A stretch of DNA of 8,700 bases from Spirochaetota bacterium. Lineage in GTDB: Bacteria > Spirochaetota > Spirochaetia > SZUA-6. Of this stretch, positions 1 to 7,420 are shown one piece after another. Positions within the stretch are counted from its first letter, which is position 1; each line of letters opens with the position of its first letter. Location of the stretch: positions 1 through 8,700 of the forward strand of contig QNBI01000058.1 in assembly GCA_003641675.1 (NCBI GenBank). The letters are read 5' to 3'. Below the pieces are notes generated by a model. The model had not been told where the DNA came from. It saw only the letters and a list, made by a program, of their open reading frames with translations, and made no database searches. The position numbers and the translations under genes were made by a program.

Positions 1-2799
1 CTCGGTATACAGGTTGTAAAGCTAGAAAAGGCTGTGCCTTCCATTTCTACCAGGATAGAGGAGAGCAACCGGAAGGAACTGGAGCTAATACGGGATGAAC
101 TAACAGAAGGAATAACAGAGAAAATTGAATTAATACAGAGTATTATAAACAGTTCGGAAAAGAAAGTTAAGGATTTTTCAACGTATATAACAAAGCTAGA
201 ATCGAGGAAAGAAGAGCTTGAGCACAGTGCAGTTGAGAATATAAAGAAAAATTTCGAAACCTTCGAGCTGGAGGCAAAGGGGAAAAGAACCGGTTTAATG
301 TCCGAATTTGTCGCTTCAATAAAGAAACTTCTCGGAGATGTAGAGGAAAAGGGGAAAGCCTTTACGAAAAAACTGGAATCCAATCTGCTCAGTGCGGAGA
401 AAAAGTATAATTCTATGAATGAGGTTTTTAAATCAAGCTTGTCCGAGGTCGAAAAAGAGTACAAGGTAAAAATAGAAGAGAAAAAATCGGGATTACTGGA
501 GGTTGTAAAGAGAGCAGAAAATTTGGAGGATACGGTATTTACAAGCCTAAAGGAGAAGATAAGCAGAAACGAAACTTCTGCTTCTAAACGAATCGGCGAG
601 CTTGAACAGAAAGTGAATTCTCTGTTTAAAGGTGTGGAAAACAGGATCACAGAATATGAAGGAGAAGTTGATTACCGTTTTCAGAAGCTTGAAGATGTGA
701 ATGTAGATATAGAAGAGCTGGATAGGAATCTCCGGGGCGTAATGGAGAGAATGACGGAAAAGATGAAAGAAGATATGGATACTTTTTCCAAATATCTCAC
801 AGAGAGAAGAAAAGAAGAGCGTTTAAAAGCGGAAGAAGAAATGGCGGTAATCAGCGGAGGGATGGAGGAACTGGATAAAGGATTGGCCGAATTAAAGTCT
901 AAGGCGTATCAGGATGTGTCGGAGAAACTGCAGGTTTTTGAAGACAGTTTCTTTAAAGATTTAAAGGAGAGAAGCTTAAATATAGAAGGGAAATTAAAGA
1001 GCTGGCAGGACGATATCGGAGCCAGAATAGAAGAAATAGAAACGGTGCATACAACAGAGAGGGAGCATATAGAGGAAACCTATAAGAACGAGTTATCTGC
1101 AAAGCTTGAAAACTTTAAAACCACTATCCAAAGAAATTTTACCGGAGCGGAAAAGCAGATAGAGGAGTTCGAAGAGCTGCTTAAAGGCAGAATGGAAACT
1201 GCAGAGGATACGGTCTCTTCTTTGAGCTCTCTGTTAAAAAATGAAGTGGAGAAAGCGAAGAACGATTCCATGGAGCTCTTTAACCGTGAAATTAACGTTT
1301 TAAAAGTGTCTCTGGAAGAGGATGTTGTAAGGGTAAGAAAGGATGTGGACTTAAGATTTAAAGAACTCAGTGGAAACATAGATATAGAAAAACAGGAAGT
1401 TTCGGAAATGCTTAGGGCAACAAGGGCGGATATGACAGTATGGCAGACAAAGGTGCTTCGGGAAATGCAGGATGCAGAGACCGGTATAGCAGAGCGTACG
1501 CAATCGTTTAAAAATGATGTAGATTCAACTATCGAAACTATAAAGAACGAATTTAATTCTCAGCGTGATGATTTAATAGTTTCCACCAACGAAGAAAGGT
1601 TAAACCTCAAGAATGAGCTTGGTGAGATAGCGGAGAAAATCAATCTACTGAAGGGAGATCTCGATACAAAAACGGAAAACTCTATGGCTTCACTACAGAA
1701 GAATCTGGAGAGTTTTGAAATAAACTTTCAGAAAAAGATAAATGACTTTAACGGAGAAGTGGATAAGAAGGTGAAAGATTTTAGAATTCTCTTAAACGAT
1801 GTAAAAGAAAAGACAGAAGCCATGCAGCAGAAACTCTTTGGAAAAGTAGAAGAGAATTACAAAATGCTCACCGTAAATTTAACGGAAATTGAACGCCGGT
1901 TAAAAGATTTTACTTCACAGACAAAAATATTCGAAAGGGCGGACAATTTAAAATTAGCATTATCCGCAGATATAGAAGAGCTTAAGAGTGAAATTGCAAG
2001 ACTGAAAGCTCAAAAAGGCGAGATAGACGAAATAGAAACGCAGGTTGCAAAAACGCGCAAAATGGGTGAAGAGGTATCTGCAAAACTCAACCGATTTTTA
2101 AATGAAAAGCGGCGAATCGAAGCCATGGACGGAGATTTCAAAAAACTCTTGAACATATCAAAAGATATAGATACAAAATTAGAAAATGTTACTACAAGCC
2201 ATGATACGCTGCAGGAAATACAGGTGCGGATACGTTCCTTGGAAGAGCTTGAAAAAGTAGTAGAATCGAGATTTAACAGGCTTGAGAATAAAAAAGAAAT
2301 AATAGAAAGTACAATAGACGGGGTGGACAAGAACTTTGAGAAGCTGGAAAAACTGGAAACGGCAATAAAAAACAACAGTGAAGATCTCTCCGATTTTACG
2401 GAAGACTTAGAGACATTAAAGGAAAAAATGGAAACCCTGGCGGAGAATAAGGATAAGGCAGATGCCGTTGTGGCTCTGATAGGCTCAATAGACGGAATAC
2501 TTTCCGACCTTGAAAAACGTATGGATAAAATGCAGAAGGCGCGGGAATGGCTTGCGAAAACGGAGACAAGGCTGGAGGATATAGGCCGCCAGGCGCAGGA
2601 GCAGGTTCGGCTTTTAGAGAGCCTTATTAAGGAAGAGGTTAAGGGCAGCAAAGAAGAGAGAGGAGCGCCTCCCTTTGATAAGAGGGAAACGGTAATAAAG
2701 CTTTCGCATCAGGGATGGTCGGTCCAGGAGATAGCAAAGGCAACGCAGTTAAGCCGTGGCGAAGTGGAGCTTATCCTTGAAATTGCACCAAAGACATGA
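1..2799 (+). CDS. SpiroCoCo-like giant coiled-coil protein with C-terminal helix-turn-helix-like segment (5' end outside window)
   Basis: The frame is open from the first base, giving 932 visible residues. A GTG at 34 is the first start-like codon, but the preceding codons (LGIQVVKLEKA) read as the same coiled coil and no convincing ribosome binding site precedes it, so I treat the gene as cut by the window edge. The protein is almost entirely heptad-like, rich in Glu, Lys, Leu, Ile and Ser, with no cysteine that I can find and few prolines. This indicates a very long, mostly uninterrupted alpha-helical rod. The last ~40 residues change character: after a GAPP linker comes FDKRETVIKLSHQGWSVQEI and then a second helix ending in ELILEIAPKT, which resembles a small helix-turn-helix. 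This layout matches the spirochaete SpiroCoCo family as I recall it, whose members start with an N-terminal hydrophobic anchor (not visible here). A structural or cell-shape role is inference. Its function is not known to me. It is convergent with clpB and shares its terminator. Confidence 0.85.
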   Translation, partial: LGIQVVKLEKAVPSISTRIEESNRKELELIRDELTEGITEKIELIQSIINSSEKKVKDFSTYITKLESRKEELEHSAVENIKKNFETFELEAKGKRTGLMSEFVASIKKLLGDVEEKGKAFTKKLESNLLSAEKKYNSMNEVFKSSLSEVEKEYKVKIEEKKSGLLEVVKRAENLEDTVFTSLKEKISRNETSASKRIGELEQKVNSLFKGVENRITEYEGEVDYRFQKLEDVNVDIEELDRNLRGVMERMTEKMKEDMDTFSKYLTERRKEERLKAEEEMAVISGGMEELDKGLAELKSKAYQDVSEKLQVFEDSFFKDLKERSLNIEGKLKSWQDDIGARIEEIETVHTTEREHIEETYKNELSAKLENFKTTIQRNFTGAEKQIEEFEELLKGRMETAEDTVSSLSSLLKNEVEKAKNDSMELFNREINVLKVSLEEDVVRVRKDVDLRFKELSGNIDIEKQEVSEMLRATRADMTVWQTKVLREMQDAETGIAERTQSFKNDVDSTIETIKNEFNSQRDDLIVSTNEERLNLKNELGEIAEKINLLKGDLDTKTENSMASLQKNLESFEINFQKKINDFNGEVDKKVKDFRILLNDVKEKTEAMQQKLFGKVEENYKMLTVNLTEIERRLKDFTSQTKIFERADNLKLALSADIEELKSEIARLKAQKGEIDEIETQVAKTRKMGEEVSAKLNRFLNEKRRIEAMDGDFKKLLNISKDIDTKLENVTTSHDTLQEIQVRIRSLEELEKVVESRFNRLENKKEIIESTIDGVDKNFEKLEKLETAIKNNSEDLSDFTEDLETLKEKMETLAENKDKADAVVALIGSIDGILSDLEKRMDKMQKAREWLAKTETRLEDIGRQAQEQVRLLESLIKEEVKGSKEERGAPPFDKRETVIKLSHQGWSVQEIAKATQLSRGEVELILEIAPKT

Positions 2800-2812
2800 A
2801 ATATAAATTATT

Positions 2813-2846
2813 AAAAAAGAGCCCGTAAAGAAACGGGCTCTTTTTT
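2813..2846. terminator. Bidirectional Rho-independent terminator
   Basis: A 14-bp perfect stem (2813-2826 with 2833-2846) closes a 6-base loop, AAAGAA. The core is GAGCCCGT/ACGGGCTC, flanked by six A on the left and six T on the right, so either strand's transcript makes a GC-rich hairpin followed by a U run. It begins 13 bases after the coiled-coil gene's stop and ends 20 bases before the stop of clpB on the other strand, exactly between two convergent genes. Confidence 0.95.
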
Positions 2847-2866
2847 GTCCTGAATATTTATGGAAA

Positions 2867-5443
2867 TTACTTCTTTTTAAAAGTTAAACCGGATTCATCT
2901 CTGTCTATATAGATTGTATCGCCTTCCTTATACTCGCCTGCAATTATTTTTTTTGCAAGAGGGTTCTGAATTAAGTTCTGAATGGTTCTTTTAAGCGGCC
3001 TCGCCCCGAACATGGGATCGTACCCTGTATCTGCAAGGTATTCCTTTGCCGCTTTTGTAACTTCGATGGCAAGTTTATTCTCTTTAAGCCTCTCTTTGAG
3101 TACGTAAAGCTGAATATCCACTATCTTGAGAATTTCCGGTTTTCCGAGCCTGTTGAACATTATTATTTCATCTATTCTGTTTAAAAATTCGGGTTTAAAC
3201 TTTGCCTTTAAAAGGTTTTCTATATTCGCCTTTACAGCATCCATATCCTCCGACTGCAGGATAAGATCGCTTCCCAAATTGCTTGTCATAATAACTATGC
3301 AGTTTTTAAAATCGACAATACGCCCCTGCCCGTCTGTAAGTCTACCGTCGTCTAAAAGCTGGAGCAGGACATTAAAAACATCCTGGTGCGCCTTTTCTAT
3401 TTCGTCGAATAGGACAACAGAGTAAGGCCTTCTGCGCACCGCTTCTGTTAATTGTCCTCCTTCTTCGTATCCTACGTATCCCGGAGGAGCACCTATAAGT
3501 TTGGACACGGAGAATTTTTCCATGTATTCACTCATATCAATTCTTGTAAGAGCCTTTTCATCGTTAAAGAGAAAATCCGCAAGTGTTTTTGCAAGCTCTG
3601 TTTTTCCCACTCCGGTAGGGCCTATAAAGATAAAGGAGCCTAAAGGTCTTCCAATGTCGGACAGGCCGGACTTGTTCCTTCTAATGGCATCGGAAACAGC
3701 CCTTATTGCAGTATCCTGGCCTACAACTCTCTTTGAAAGGATGTCTTCGAGTTTAAGAAGCTTGGCCTTTTCGGATGAGAGCATTTTGGAAACAGGTATG
3801 CCAGTCCACTGCGATACAATTTTTGCTATATCCTCTTCGGATACCTCTTCTCTTAAAAGTCTGGATTCTCCGTGAAGCTTGTTAAGCGATTTTGTCTTTT
3901 CTGCTAAAAAGCTCTGCGTCTCCGGGATTCTTCCGTGTTTAATTTCTGCAGCTTTATTTAAATTTCCTTCGCGCTCGTATCTTGTCTCTTCTATTTTAAG
4001 TTCTTCCAACTGCTGTTTTAGTTTTCTGATTTCCGAAATAATGGCCTTCTCGTTTTGCCATTGGAGCTGCATGCTGTCTCTTTTGCTCTTTAGTTCTGCA
4101 AGCTCCTTTTCCAGATTTTTAAGTCTTTCTTTAGAGGCGGAATCCTCTTCTTTCGACAGAGCCTGTTTTTCTATATTTAGCTGTAGTATTTTACGTTCTA
4201 TCTGGTCCAGTTCTGTCGGCTGGCTCTCTATTTCCATTTTAAGCCTGCTTGCCGCCTCGTCGATTAAGTCTATGGCTTTGTCCGGGAGAAACCTTGAAGT
4301 AATATACCTGTTGGAAAGCATTGCCGCCGCTATTAGAGCTTCATCTTTTATCCTCACTCCATGATGGACTTCGTAACGTTCTTTTATTCCCCTGAGTATT
4401 GCTATCGTATCCTCGACAGAGGGCTCCGCTGTATATACAGGCTGAAACCTTCTCTCCAATGCAGGATCTTTTTCTATATGTTTTCTGTACTCATCAAGCG
4501 TTGTTGCACCGATTGCTCTTAGTTCACCGCGTGCAAGAGCCGGCTTTAACAGGTTGGATGCATCCATAGCGCCTTCGGCAGCGCCTGCACCGACAAGTGT
4601 ATGAAGCTCGTCTATAAAGAGTATAATTTTTCCGTGGGAATCTGTAATCTCTTTTATTACGGCTTTTAATCTATCCTCGAATTCACCTCTGAATTTTGCT
4701 CCTGCCACCAGTGAACCGAGATCCAATGCAAGCACCTTTTTATTCTTAAGCGAGTCGGGAACATCACCGGCGATAATACGGCGTGCGAGGCCTTCTACGA
4801 TTGCTGTTTTGCCTACACCGGGTTCGCCTATTAGAACGGGGTTGTTCTTTGTCCTCCGCGAAAGAACCTGCATGACACGCCTAATTTCCTCGTCCCTCCC
4901 TATTACAGGGTCTAATTTTTCCCGTTTGGCAAGGTCTGTTAAATCTCTGCAGTACCTCTTTAGTGCCTGGTATTTCGCCTCCGGACTCTGGTCTGTTACG
5001 CGCTGGTTTCCCCGTACAGACTGTAATGCCTTAAGAACTTTATCCTTAGTTATCCCATGTCTCTTTAAAATTGCTTGAGTTGAGCTTGCTACTTCGGATA
5101 ATCCTAAAAAGAGGTGTTCTGTGCTTATAAATTCATCTTTAAGTCTATCTGCCTCTTCCTCTGCCTGGTGCAGTACCCTGTTTAGTTCCGGCGATAGGTA
5201 AACTTGAGCGCCTTCTCCATATATCTTTGGTTTGGCGCTAAGGGATTTATTAACTTCCGCCTCTATATCACTTCTGTTAACCTGCAGTGCATCCAGCAAA
5301 GGCGGAATAACACCGTCTTGCTGCTGGAGCATGGCGGCAAGCAGATGGTCTGTATCTATTGCAGAATGATTGTACTTGTTTACAATAGATTCGGCCTCCT
5401 GTATAGCCTCCTGTGCCTTAATCGTTAATTTGTCGAATCTCAT
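2867..5443 (-). CDS. clpB: ATP-dependent chaperone ClpB (Hsp100 disaggregase)
   Basis: This cytoplasmic AAA+ hexamer pulls polypeptides out of aggregates together with DnaK/DnaJ/GrpE. The 858 residues match the usual full-length ClpB size. Visible parts in order: Clp N-domain (about 1-145), first AAA+ module with Walker A GEPGVGKT (206-213), Walker B ILFIDE (274-279), aromatic pore loop AKFRGE (249-254) and ERRF arginine fingers (330-333). A charged coiled-coil M-domain (about 400-525) follows, which marks ClpB rather than ClpA or ClpC. The second AAA+ module has Walker A GPTGVGKT (608-615), pore loop GYVGYE (655-660), Walker B VVLFDE (676-681) and sensor-2 GAR (813-815). No ClpP-binding tripeptide of the ClpA/ClpX type was noticed. 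The ATG start has AAGGAG six bases upstream (plus-strand 5450-5455). All key residues are present, so it should be functional. Confidence 0.98.
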   Translation of the reverse strand: MRFDKLTIKAQEAIQEAESIVNKYNHSAIDTDHLLAAMLQQQDGVIPPLLDALQVNRSDIEAEVNKSLSAKPKIYGEGAQVYLSPELNRVLHQAEEEADRLKDEFISTEHLFLGLSEVASSTQAILKRHGITKDKVLKALQSVRGNQRVTDQSPEAKYQALKRYCRDLTDLAKREKLDPVIGRDEEIRRVMQVLSRRTKNNPVLIGEPGVGKTAIVEGLARRIIAGDVPDSLKNKKVLALDLGSLVAGAKFRGEFEDRLKAVIKEITDSHGKIILFIDELHTLVGAGAAEGAMDASNLLKPALARGELRAIGATTLDEYRKHIEKDPALERRFQPVYTAEPSVEDTIAILRGIKERYEVHHGVRIKDEALIAAAMLSNRYITSRFLPDKAIDLIDEAASRLKMEIESQPTELDQIERKILQLNIEKQALSKEEDSASKERLKNLEKELAELKSKRDSMQLQWQNEKAIISEIRKLKQQLEELKIEETRYEREGNLNKAAEIKHGRIPETQSFLAEKTKSLNKLHGESRLLREEVSEEDIAKIVSQWTGIPVSKMLSSEKAKLLKLEDILSKRVVGQDTAIRAVSDAIRRNKSGLSDIGRPLGSFIFIGPTGVGKTELAKTLADFLFNDEKALTRIDMSEYMEKFSVSKLIGAPPGYVGYEEGGQLTEAVRRRPYSVVLFDEIEKAHQDVFNVLLQLLDDGRLTDGQGRIVDFKNCIVIMTSNLGSDLILQSEDMDAVKANIENLLKAKFKPEFLNRIDEIIMFNRLGKPEILKIVDIQLYVLKERLKENKLAIEVTKAAKEYLADTGYDPMFGARPLKRTIQNLIQNPLAKKIIAGEYKEGDTIYIDRDESGLTFKKK

Positions 5444-5504
5444 AGTTTTCTCCTTAAATTATTGGAAGCAGGAAGGAAAAATTAAGTATTTAGTATTCCT
5501 TAAT

Positions 5505-5533
5505 AAGATAAATAGAGAAGGGCTTATGGTCAA
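5505..5533 (-). promoter_or_regulatory. clpB: Candidate sigma-70 promoter of clpB
   Basis: Read on the minus strand, TTGACC (5533-5528) is followed by a 17-base spacer and TATCTT (5510-5505). That is five of six and four of six matches to the vegetative consensus with ideal spacing. It would start transcription near 5498 and leave a leader of about 55 bases before the clpB ATG. An AGTATT direct repeat (5485-5490 and 5492-5497, plus-strand reading) sits just inside the predicted transcript start and could be an operator, but may be chance. I see no CIRCE element (TTAGCACTC-N9-GAGTGCTAA) here. Confidence 0.5.
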
Positions 5534-5581
5534 ATGCAAATTTCTGCCATTTCACAGATGAGCAGATTAGGAATCTTAAAA

Positions 5582-6217
5582 TTAAGTTTCTCCGCTAATT
5601 TCAATAGCCACGCAGGATATATCATCCATGGCCTTTTTAGTTCCTGTGCGTTTCTTTGCTTCACGGACAAGGAATTCAGGTACGTTTTCTGTCTTTATTT
5701 TTAATGCTTTTTCTATTATTTCTTTTATTCCCCGAGTGCCAAGGGGTTGTCCCAGAAGGTTGTTTAGCTCTGTTAGTCCGTCGGAAAAAAAGAAAAACCT
5801 GCTGCCGCGCTCCACTCTAATAACATGCTCATCATAAACAGGATTTTCCGTGAAACCGATTGGAAAGCCCTTTAGATCCGGCTCATGCAGTTTTCCGCCG
5901 GAATCCGCATAGACAAAGCCCGGATGACCTTCAGAGATATACCGGAATGTTTCCCTCTTTAAATTGAAAATGCCGTATAGGATTGTGAAAAACTGGTCAC
6001 TCTCATCTGTAAACTGGAACCTCTTATTAAGAACAGCAGCAACTTCAGCAGGCGGTGTAACTTTGTAGAGATTTTTCCTATCGTTAAAGGTTTTTAAGAG
6101 GTCGGAATAACCTGAAAAAGGGGTAAGAATTCTGGAAAGTGTGACAGATAGCATAGCAGAAGAAAGCCCGGGTATTCTCTTCTGTATTAGTATGGACAAA
6201 TTCTTACTGCTTAACAT
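5582..6217 (-). CDS. N-terminally truncated SpoIIE/RsbU-type PP2C Ser/Thr phosphatase, probable pseudogene remnant
   Basis: The 211 residues from ATG 6217 align in memory with the C-terminal half of SpoIIE-type phosphatases, which dephosphorylate anti-sigma-factor antagonists or act as response-regulator outputs. Recognisable segments are GLSSAMLSVTLSRILTP (17-33), TPPAEVAAVLNKRF (54-67), SEGHPG (95-100), the metal-binding SDGLTE (145-150) and MDDIS (197-201). The usual first half is missing: no GGDFYD motif and no D-x-SGHG before the GLSSAM block, which is instead preceded by the unrelated-looking LIQKRIP. The domain therefore lacks part of its metal site, along with any sensor or receiver domain that full-length relatives carry. 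Upstream frames are AT-rich and I find no missing half in another frame. The ATG has no clear ribosome binding site; a TTG at 6259 would add 14 residues but falls in a promoter-like -35 hexamer. It lies 138 bases upstream of clpB on the same strand. An intact frame means a repurposed small protein cannot be excluded. Confidence 0.7.
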   Translation of the reverse strand: MLSSKNLSILIQKRIPGLSSAMLSVTLSRILTPFSGYSDLLKTFNDRKNLYKVTPPAEVAAVLNKRFQFTDESDQFFTILYGIFNLKRETFRYISEGHPGFVYADSGGKLHEPDLKGFPIGFTENPVYDEHVIRVERGSRFFFFSDGLTELNNLLGQPLGTRGIKEIIEKALKIKTENVPEFLVREAKKRTGTKKAMDDISCVAIEISGET

Positions 6218-6230
6218 AATTTGTAAAGTT

Positions 6231-6259
6231 ATTATAGAAATAATCTTAAATAAAATCAA
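6231..6259 (-). promoter_or_regulatory. Candidate sigma-70 promoter reading toward the phosphatase remnant
   Basis: On the minus strand TTGATT (6259-6254), a 17-base spacer and a perfect TATAAT (6236-6231) form a good vegetative promoter match. Initiation would fall near 6224, only about seven bases before the ATG at 6217, so a message from it would be nearly leaderless. The surrounding DNA is very AT-rich, so a chance match is possible. Confidence 0.4.
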
Positions 6260-6313
6260 ACACTGTAAAAGAACAGCTATCTTTTTTCTATACGGCCTGC
6301 AAAGCTTAATACG

Positions 6314-6350
6314 CTATTATTTGGGCTATATAATAGAGACGAGCTATTAT
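6314..6350. repeat. Alternating 7-bp repeat cluster CTATTAT / ATAATAG / CTATTAT
   Basis: CTATTAT occurs at 6314-6320 and 6344-6350, exactly 30 bp apart, with its inverse ATAATAG at 6330-6336 between them (gaps of 9 and 7 bp). The middle copy can pair with either flank, and the copies lie on a near-helical spacing. A CGAGCT direct repeat (6340-6345 and 6353-6358) adjoins the cluster. It sits 37-73 bp upstream of the -35 of the respiratory operon promoter, a usual place for an activator or regulator site. That role is inference. Confidence 0.4.
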
Positions 6351-6360
6351 ATCGAGCTTT

Positions 6361-6380
6361 TTTTATCGATTTTTATCGAT
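6361..6380. repeat. Tandem 10-bp repeat TTTTATCGAT x2
   Basis: Two exact adjacent copies of TTTTATCGAT, each containing the palindrome ATCGAT, lie six bases upstream of the predicted -35 hexamer of the respiratory operon. The 10-bp period puts both palindromes on the same DNA face. This could be a regulator site or an upstream A/T-rich promoter element. No matching regulator is known to me. Confidence 0.4.
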
Positions 6381-6386
6381 TTTAGC

Positions 6387-6415
6387 TTGATAAAATATAT
6401 TTTTTTAACTATAAT
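6387..6415 (+). promoter_or_regulatory. Predicted sigma-70 promoter of the Complex I/Mbx-like operon
   Basis: TTGATA (6387-6392), a 17-base spacer and TATAAT (6410-6415) match the vegetative consensus at five of six and six of six positions with optimal spacing. Transcription would start near 6422 and leave an untranslated leader of about 90 bases before the first gene's ATG at 6511. It is the best promoter candidate in the window on this strand and lies directly downstream of the repeat elements described here. Confidence 0.65.
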
Positions 6416-6510
6416 CTTTTACATATATAGACTGTAACAGATATTTCATTTAAGGTATTTTAAAAACCATAGTAATAGATAATGGAGTTGTGTTTCTGTA
6501 AGGAGTTGCC

Positions 6511-7401
6511 ATGAACACTGTTCTGTGGATTATTTTCTATCCTTTAATAGCATTTTGCATCGGTATTCTCTATATGGGATACTCCCGTAAATTCAATGCC
6601 CGGGTAGAGAGAAGGTATGGGCCGTCATGGATTCAGCCTATCTACGATATTTTTAAACTAATGTCGAAGAGAACAAATATTTCCCATGGGTGGATGCATG
6701 ATATTTCTATACTCATGCTTTTAGGCGGGACGATTTTAACACTTATGTTTATTCCGGTTCCCGGGTTTTCCTTTTTTTCTCAGTACGGCGATATGCTTGT
6801 AATAATGTATATTATTCTAATTCCCTCTCTGGGGATGGCTTTGGGGGTAGGTGAAACTGCAAACCCGAACGGAAGTATCGGTATTTCCCGTGCGCTTATG
6901 ATGCTTGCAGGTTACGATGTCCCCTTTGCACTTTCCTTTATCGGCATGGGTATGCTTAACCATACAACCTCCATGTTCCGGCTAATACAGATACAGCAGG
7001 CTCACGGCATAGCAAGCTGGGGAATTGTCACTAATCCGCTTCTTGGATTAGCGGCTTTAATTGCTCTTCAGGGAATGATGGGTGAAAAGCCTTTTGAGGT
7101 GTATATTGCCCCTCATGAAATTGCAACAGGACCTATGACTGAAATGGGCGGAAAATTTTTGGGTATGATGTTTATAACCCATGCAATTACAATTTTTGTT
7201 GAGTTGACAATATTTATAAATCTCTTCCTTGGCGGTGCAGTTACTTGGATCGATCTTATTTTAAAGCAGGTAGTTGTATTTACGCTTATTTTGAGCGTTA
7301 ATATCGTTTTCGGCAGGTTCCGGGTGGATGATGCTATGCGGTTTATGTGGAAGATCCCCGGGTCCCTTGCTGTTTTGGGAATTCTTTTTATTATTTTCTA
7401 A
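6511..7401 (+). CDS. NuoH/MbxM-like membrane subunit of a Complex I-related or energy-converting complex
   Basis: This is the Complex I subunit 1 family (NuoH, MbhM/MbxM, EchB, HycD), the membrane protein that anchors the peripheral electron-transfer arm and helps couple electron flow to ion translocation. The 296 residues are very hydrophobic, with about eight likely membrane helices (roughly 2-22, 64-83, 92-115, 126-148, 172-190, 215-240, 247-268, 283-296). Family landmarks are the first cytoplasmic loop IQPIYDIFKLMSK (41-53), the GETANPNGS...GYDVPFALS region (114-142), the loop KPFEVYIAPHEIATGPMTEMGG (positions 193-214) with its conserved acidic residues, and the terminal RFRVDDAMRFMWK (269-281). 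The start is supported by AAGGAG at 6500-6505, five bases before the ATG. It is the first gene of a + strand operon, 19 bases ahead of the NuoB-like gene. Family membership is clear, but the exact complex type cannot be settled from this subunit. Confidence 0.93.
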   Translation: MNTVLWIIFYPLIAFCIGILYMGYSRKFNARVERRYGPSWIQPIYDIFKLMSKRTNISHGWMHDISILMLLGGTILTLMFIPVPGFSFFSQYGDMLVIMYIILIPSLGMALGVGETANPNGSIGISRALMMLAGYDVPFALSFIGMGMLNHTTSMFRLIQIQQAHGIASWGIVTNPLLGLAALIALQGMMGEKPFEVYIAPHEIATGPMTEMGGKFLGMMFITHAITIFVELTIFINLFLGGAVTWIDLILKQVVVFTLILSVNIVFGRFRVDDAMRFMWKIPGSLAVLGILFIIF

Positions 7402-7408
7402 CTATTAT

Positions 7409-7414
7409 GGGGAG
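7409..7414 (+). promoter_or_regulatory. Ribosome binding site fixing the NuoB-like start
   Basis: GGGGAG lies six bases before ATG 7421. The reading frame is open further upstream to an ATG at 7328, but that extension overlaps the end of the NuoH-like gene, has no comparable site and does not look like the family. The start at 7421 is therefore preferred. Confidence 0.8.
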
Positions 7415-7420
7415 CAGGAT

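Larger units (their letters stand above)
6218..6510. other. AT-rich divergent intergenic control region
   Basis: Nearly 300 bases separate the remnant phosphatase from the respiratory operon. I see promoter-like elements facing both ways, the CTATTAT/ATAATAG cluster, the tandem TTTTATCGAT repeat, and a leader of about 90 bases before the NuoH-like start. No convincing gene, riboswitch fold or terminator hairpin is apparent. The only short reading frame of note is a 10-codon ATG frame at 6482-6514 whose TGA overlaps the NuoH-like ATG. Confidence 0.6.

Noticed and set aside
34..36. GTG as the true start of the coiled-coil gene
   Set aside because: The frame continues to base 1 with the same coiled-coil wording, there is no good ribosome binding site, and family members as I recall carry an N-terminal anchor that is not visible here.
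2010..2651. 213-codon open frame on the minus strand inside the coiled-coil gene
   Set aside because: It is Ser/Leu/Phe-rich, which is the mirror of Glu/Lys-rich coiled-coil codons on the other strand. It has no ribosome binding site or recognisable domain and is entirely within a strong gene.
3879..4364. 161-codon plus-strand frame opposite the clpB M-domain
   Set aside because: It is an antisense shadow of another charged coiled-coil region, with Ser/Leu/Phe-biased composition and no family resemblance.
5473..5504. Inverted repeats AAGGAA/TTCCTT and ATTAAG/CTTAAT upstream of clpB as a CIRCE-like operator
   Set aside because: The arms are only 6 bp, mutually overlapping and AT-rich, and do not match CIRCE. 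Too weak to list as an operator.
5533..5569. Terminator between the phosphatase remnant and clpB
   Set aside because: Only a 5-bp TCTGC/GCAGA stem with a large loop and no proper U run is visible, so a terminator is not supported.
7328..7420. Upstream extension of the NuoB-like frame
   Set aside because: It would overlap the end of the NuoH-like gene and add a non-family segment, while ATG 7421 has a strong ribosome binding site.
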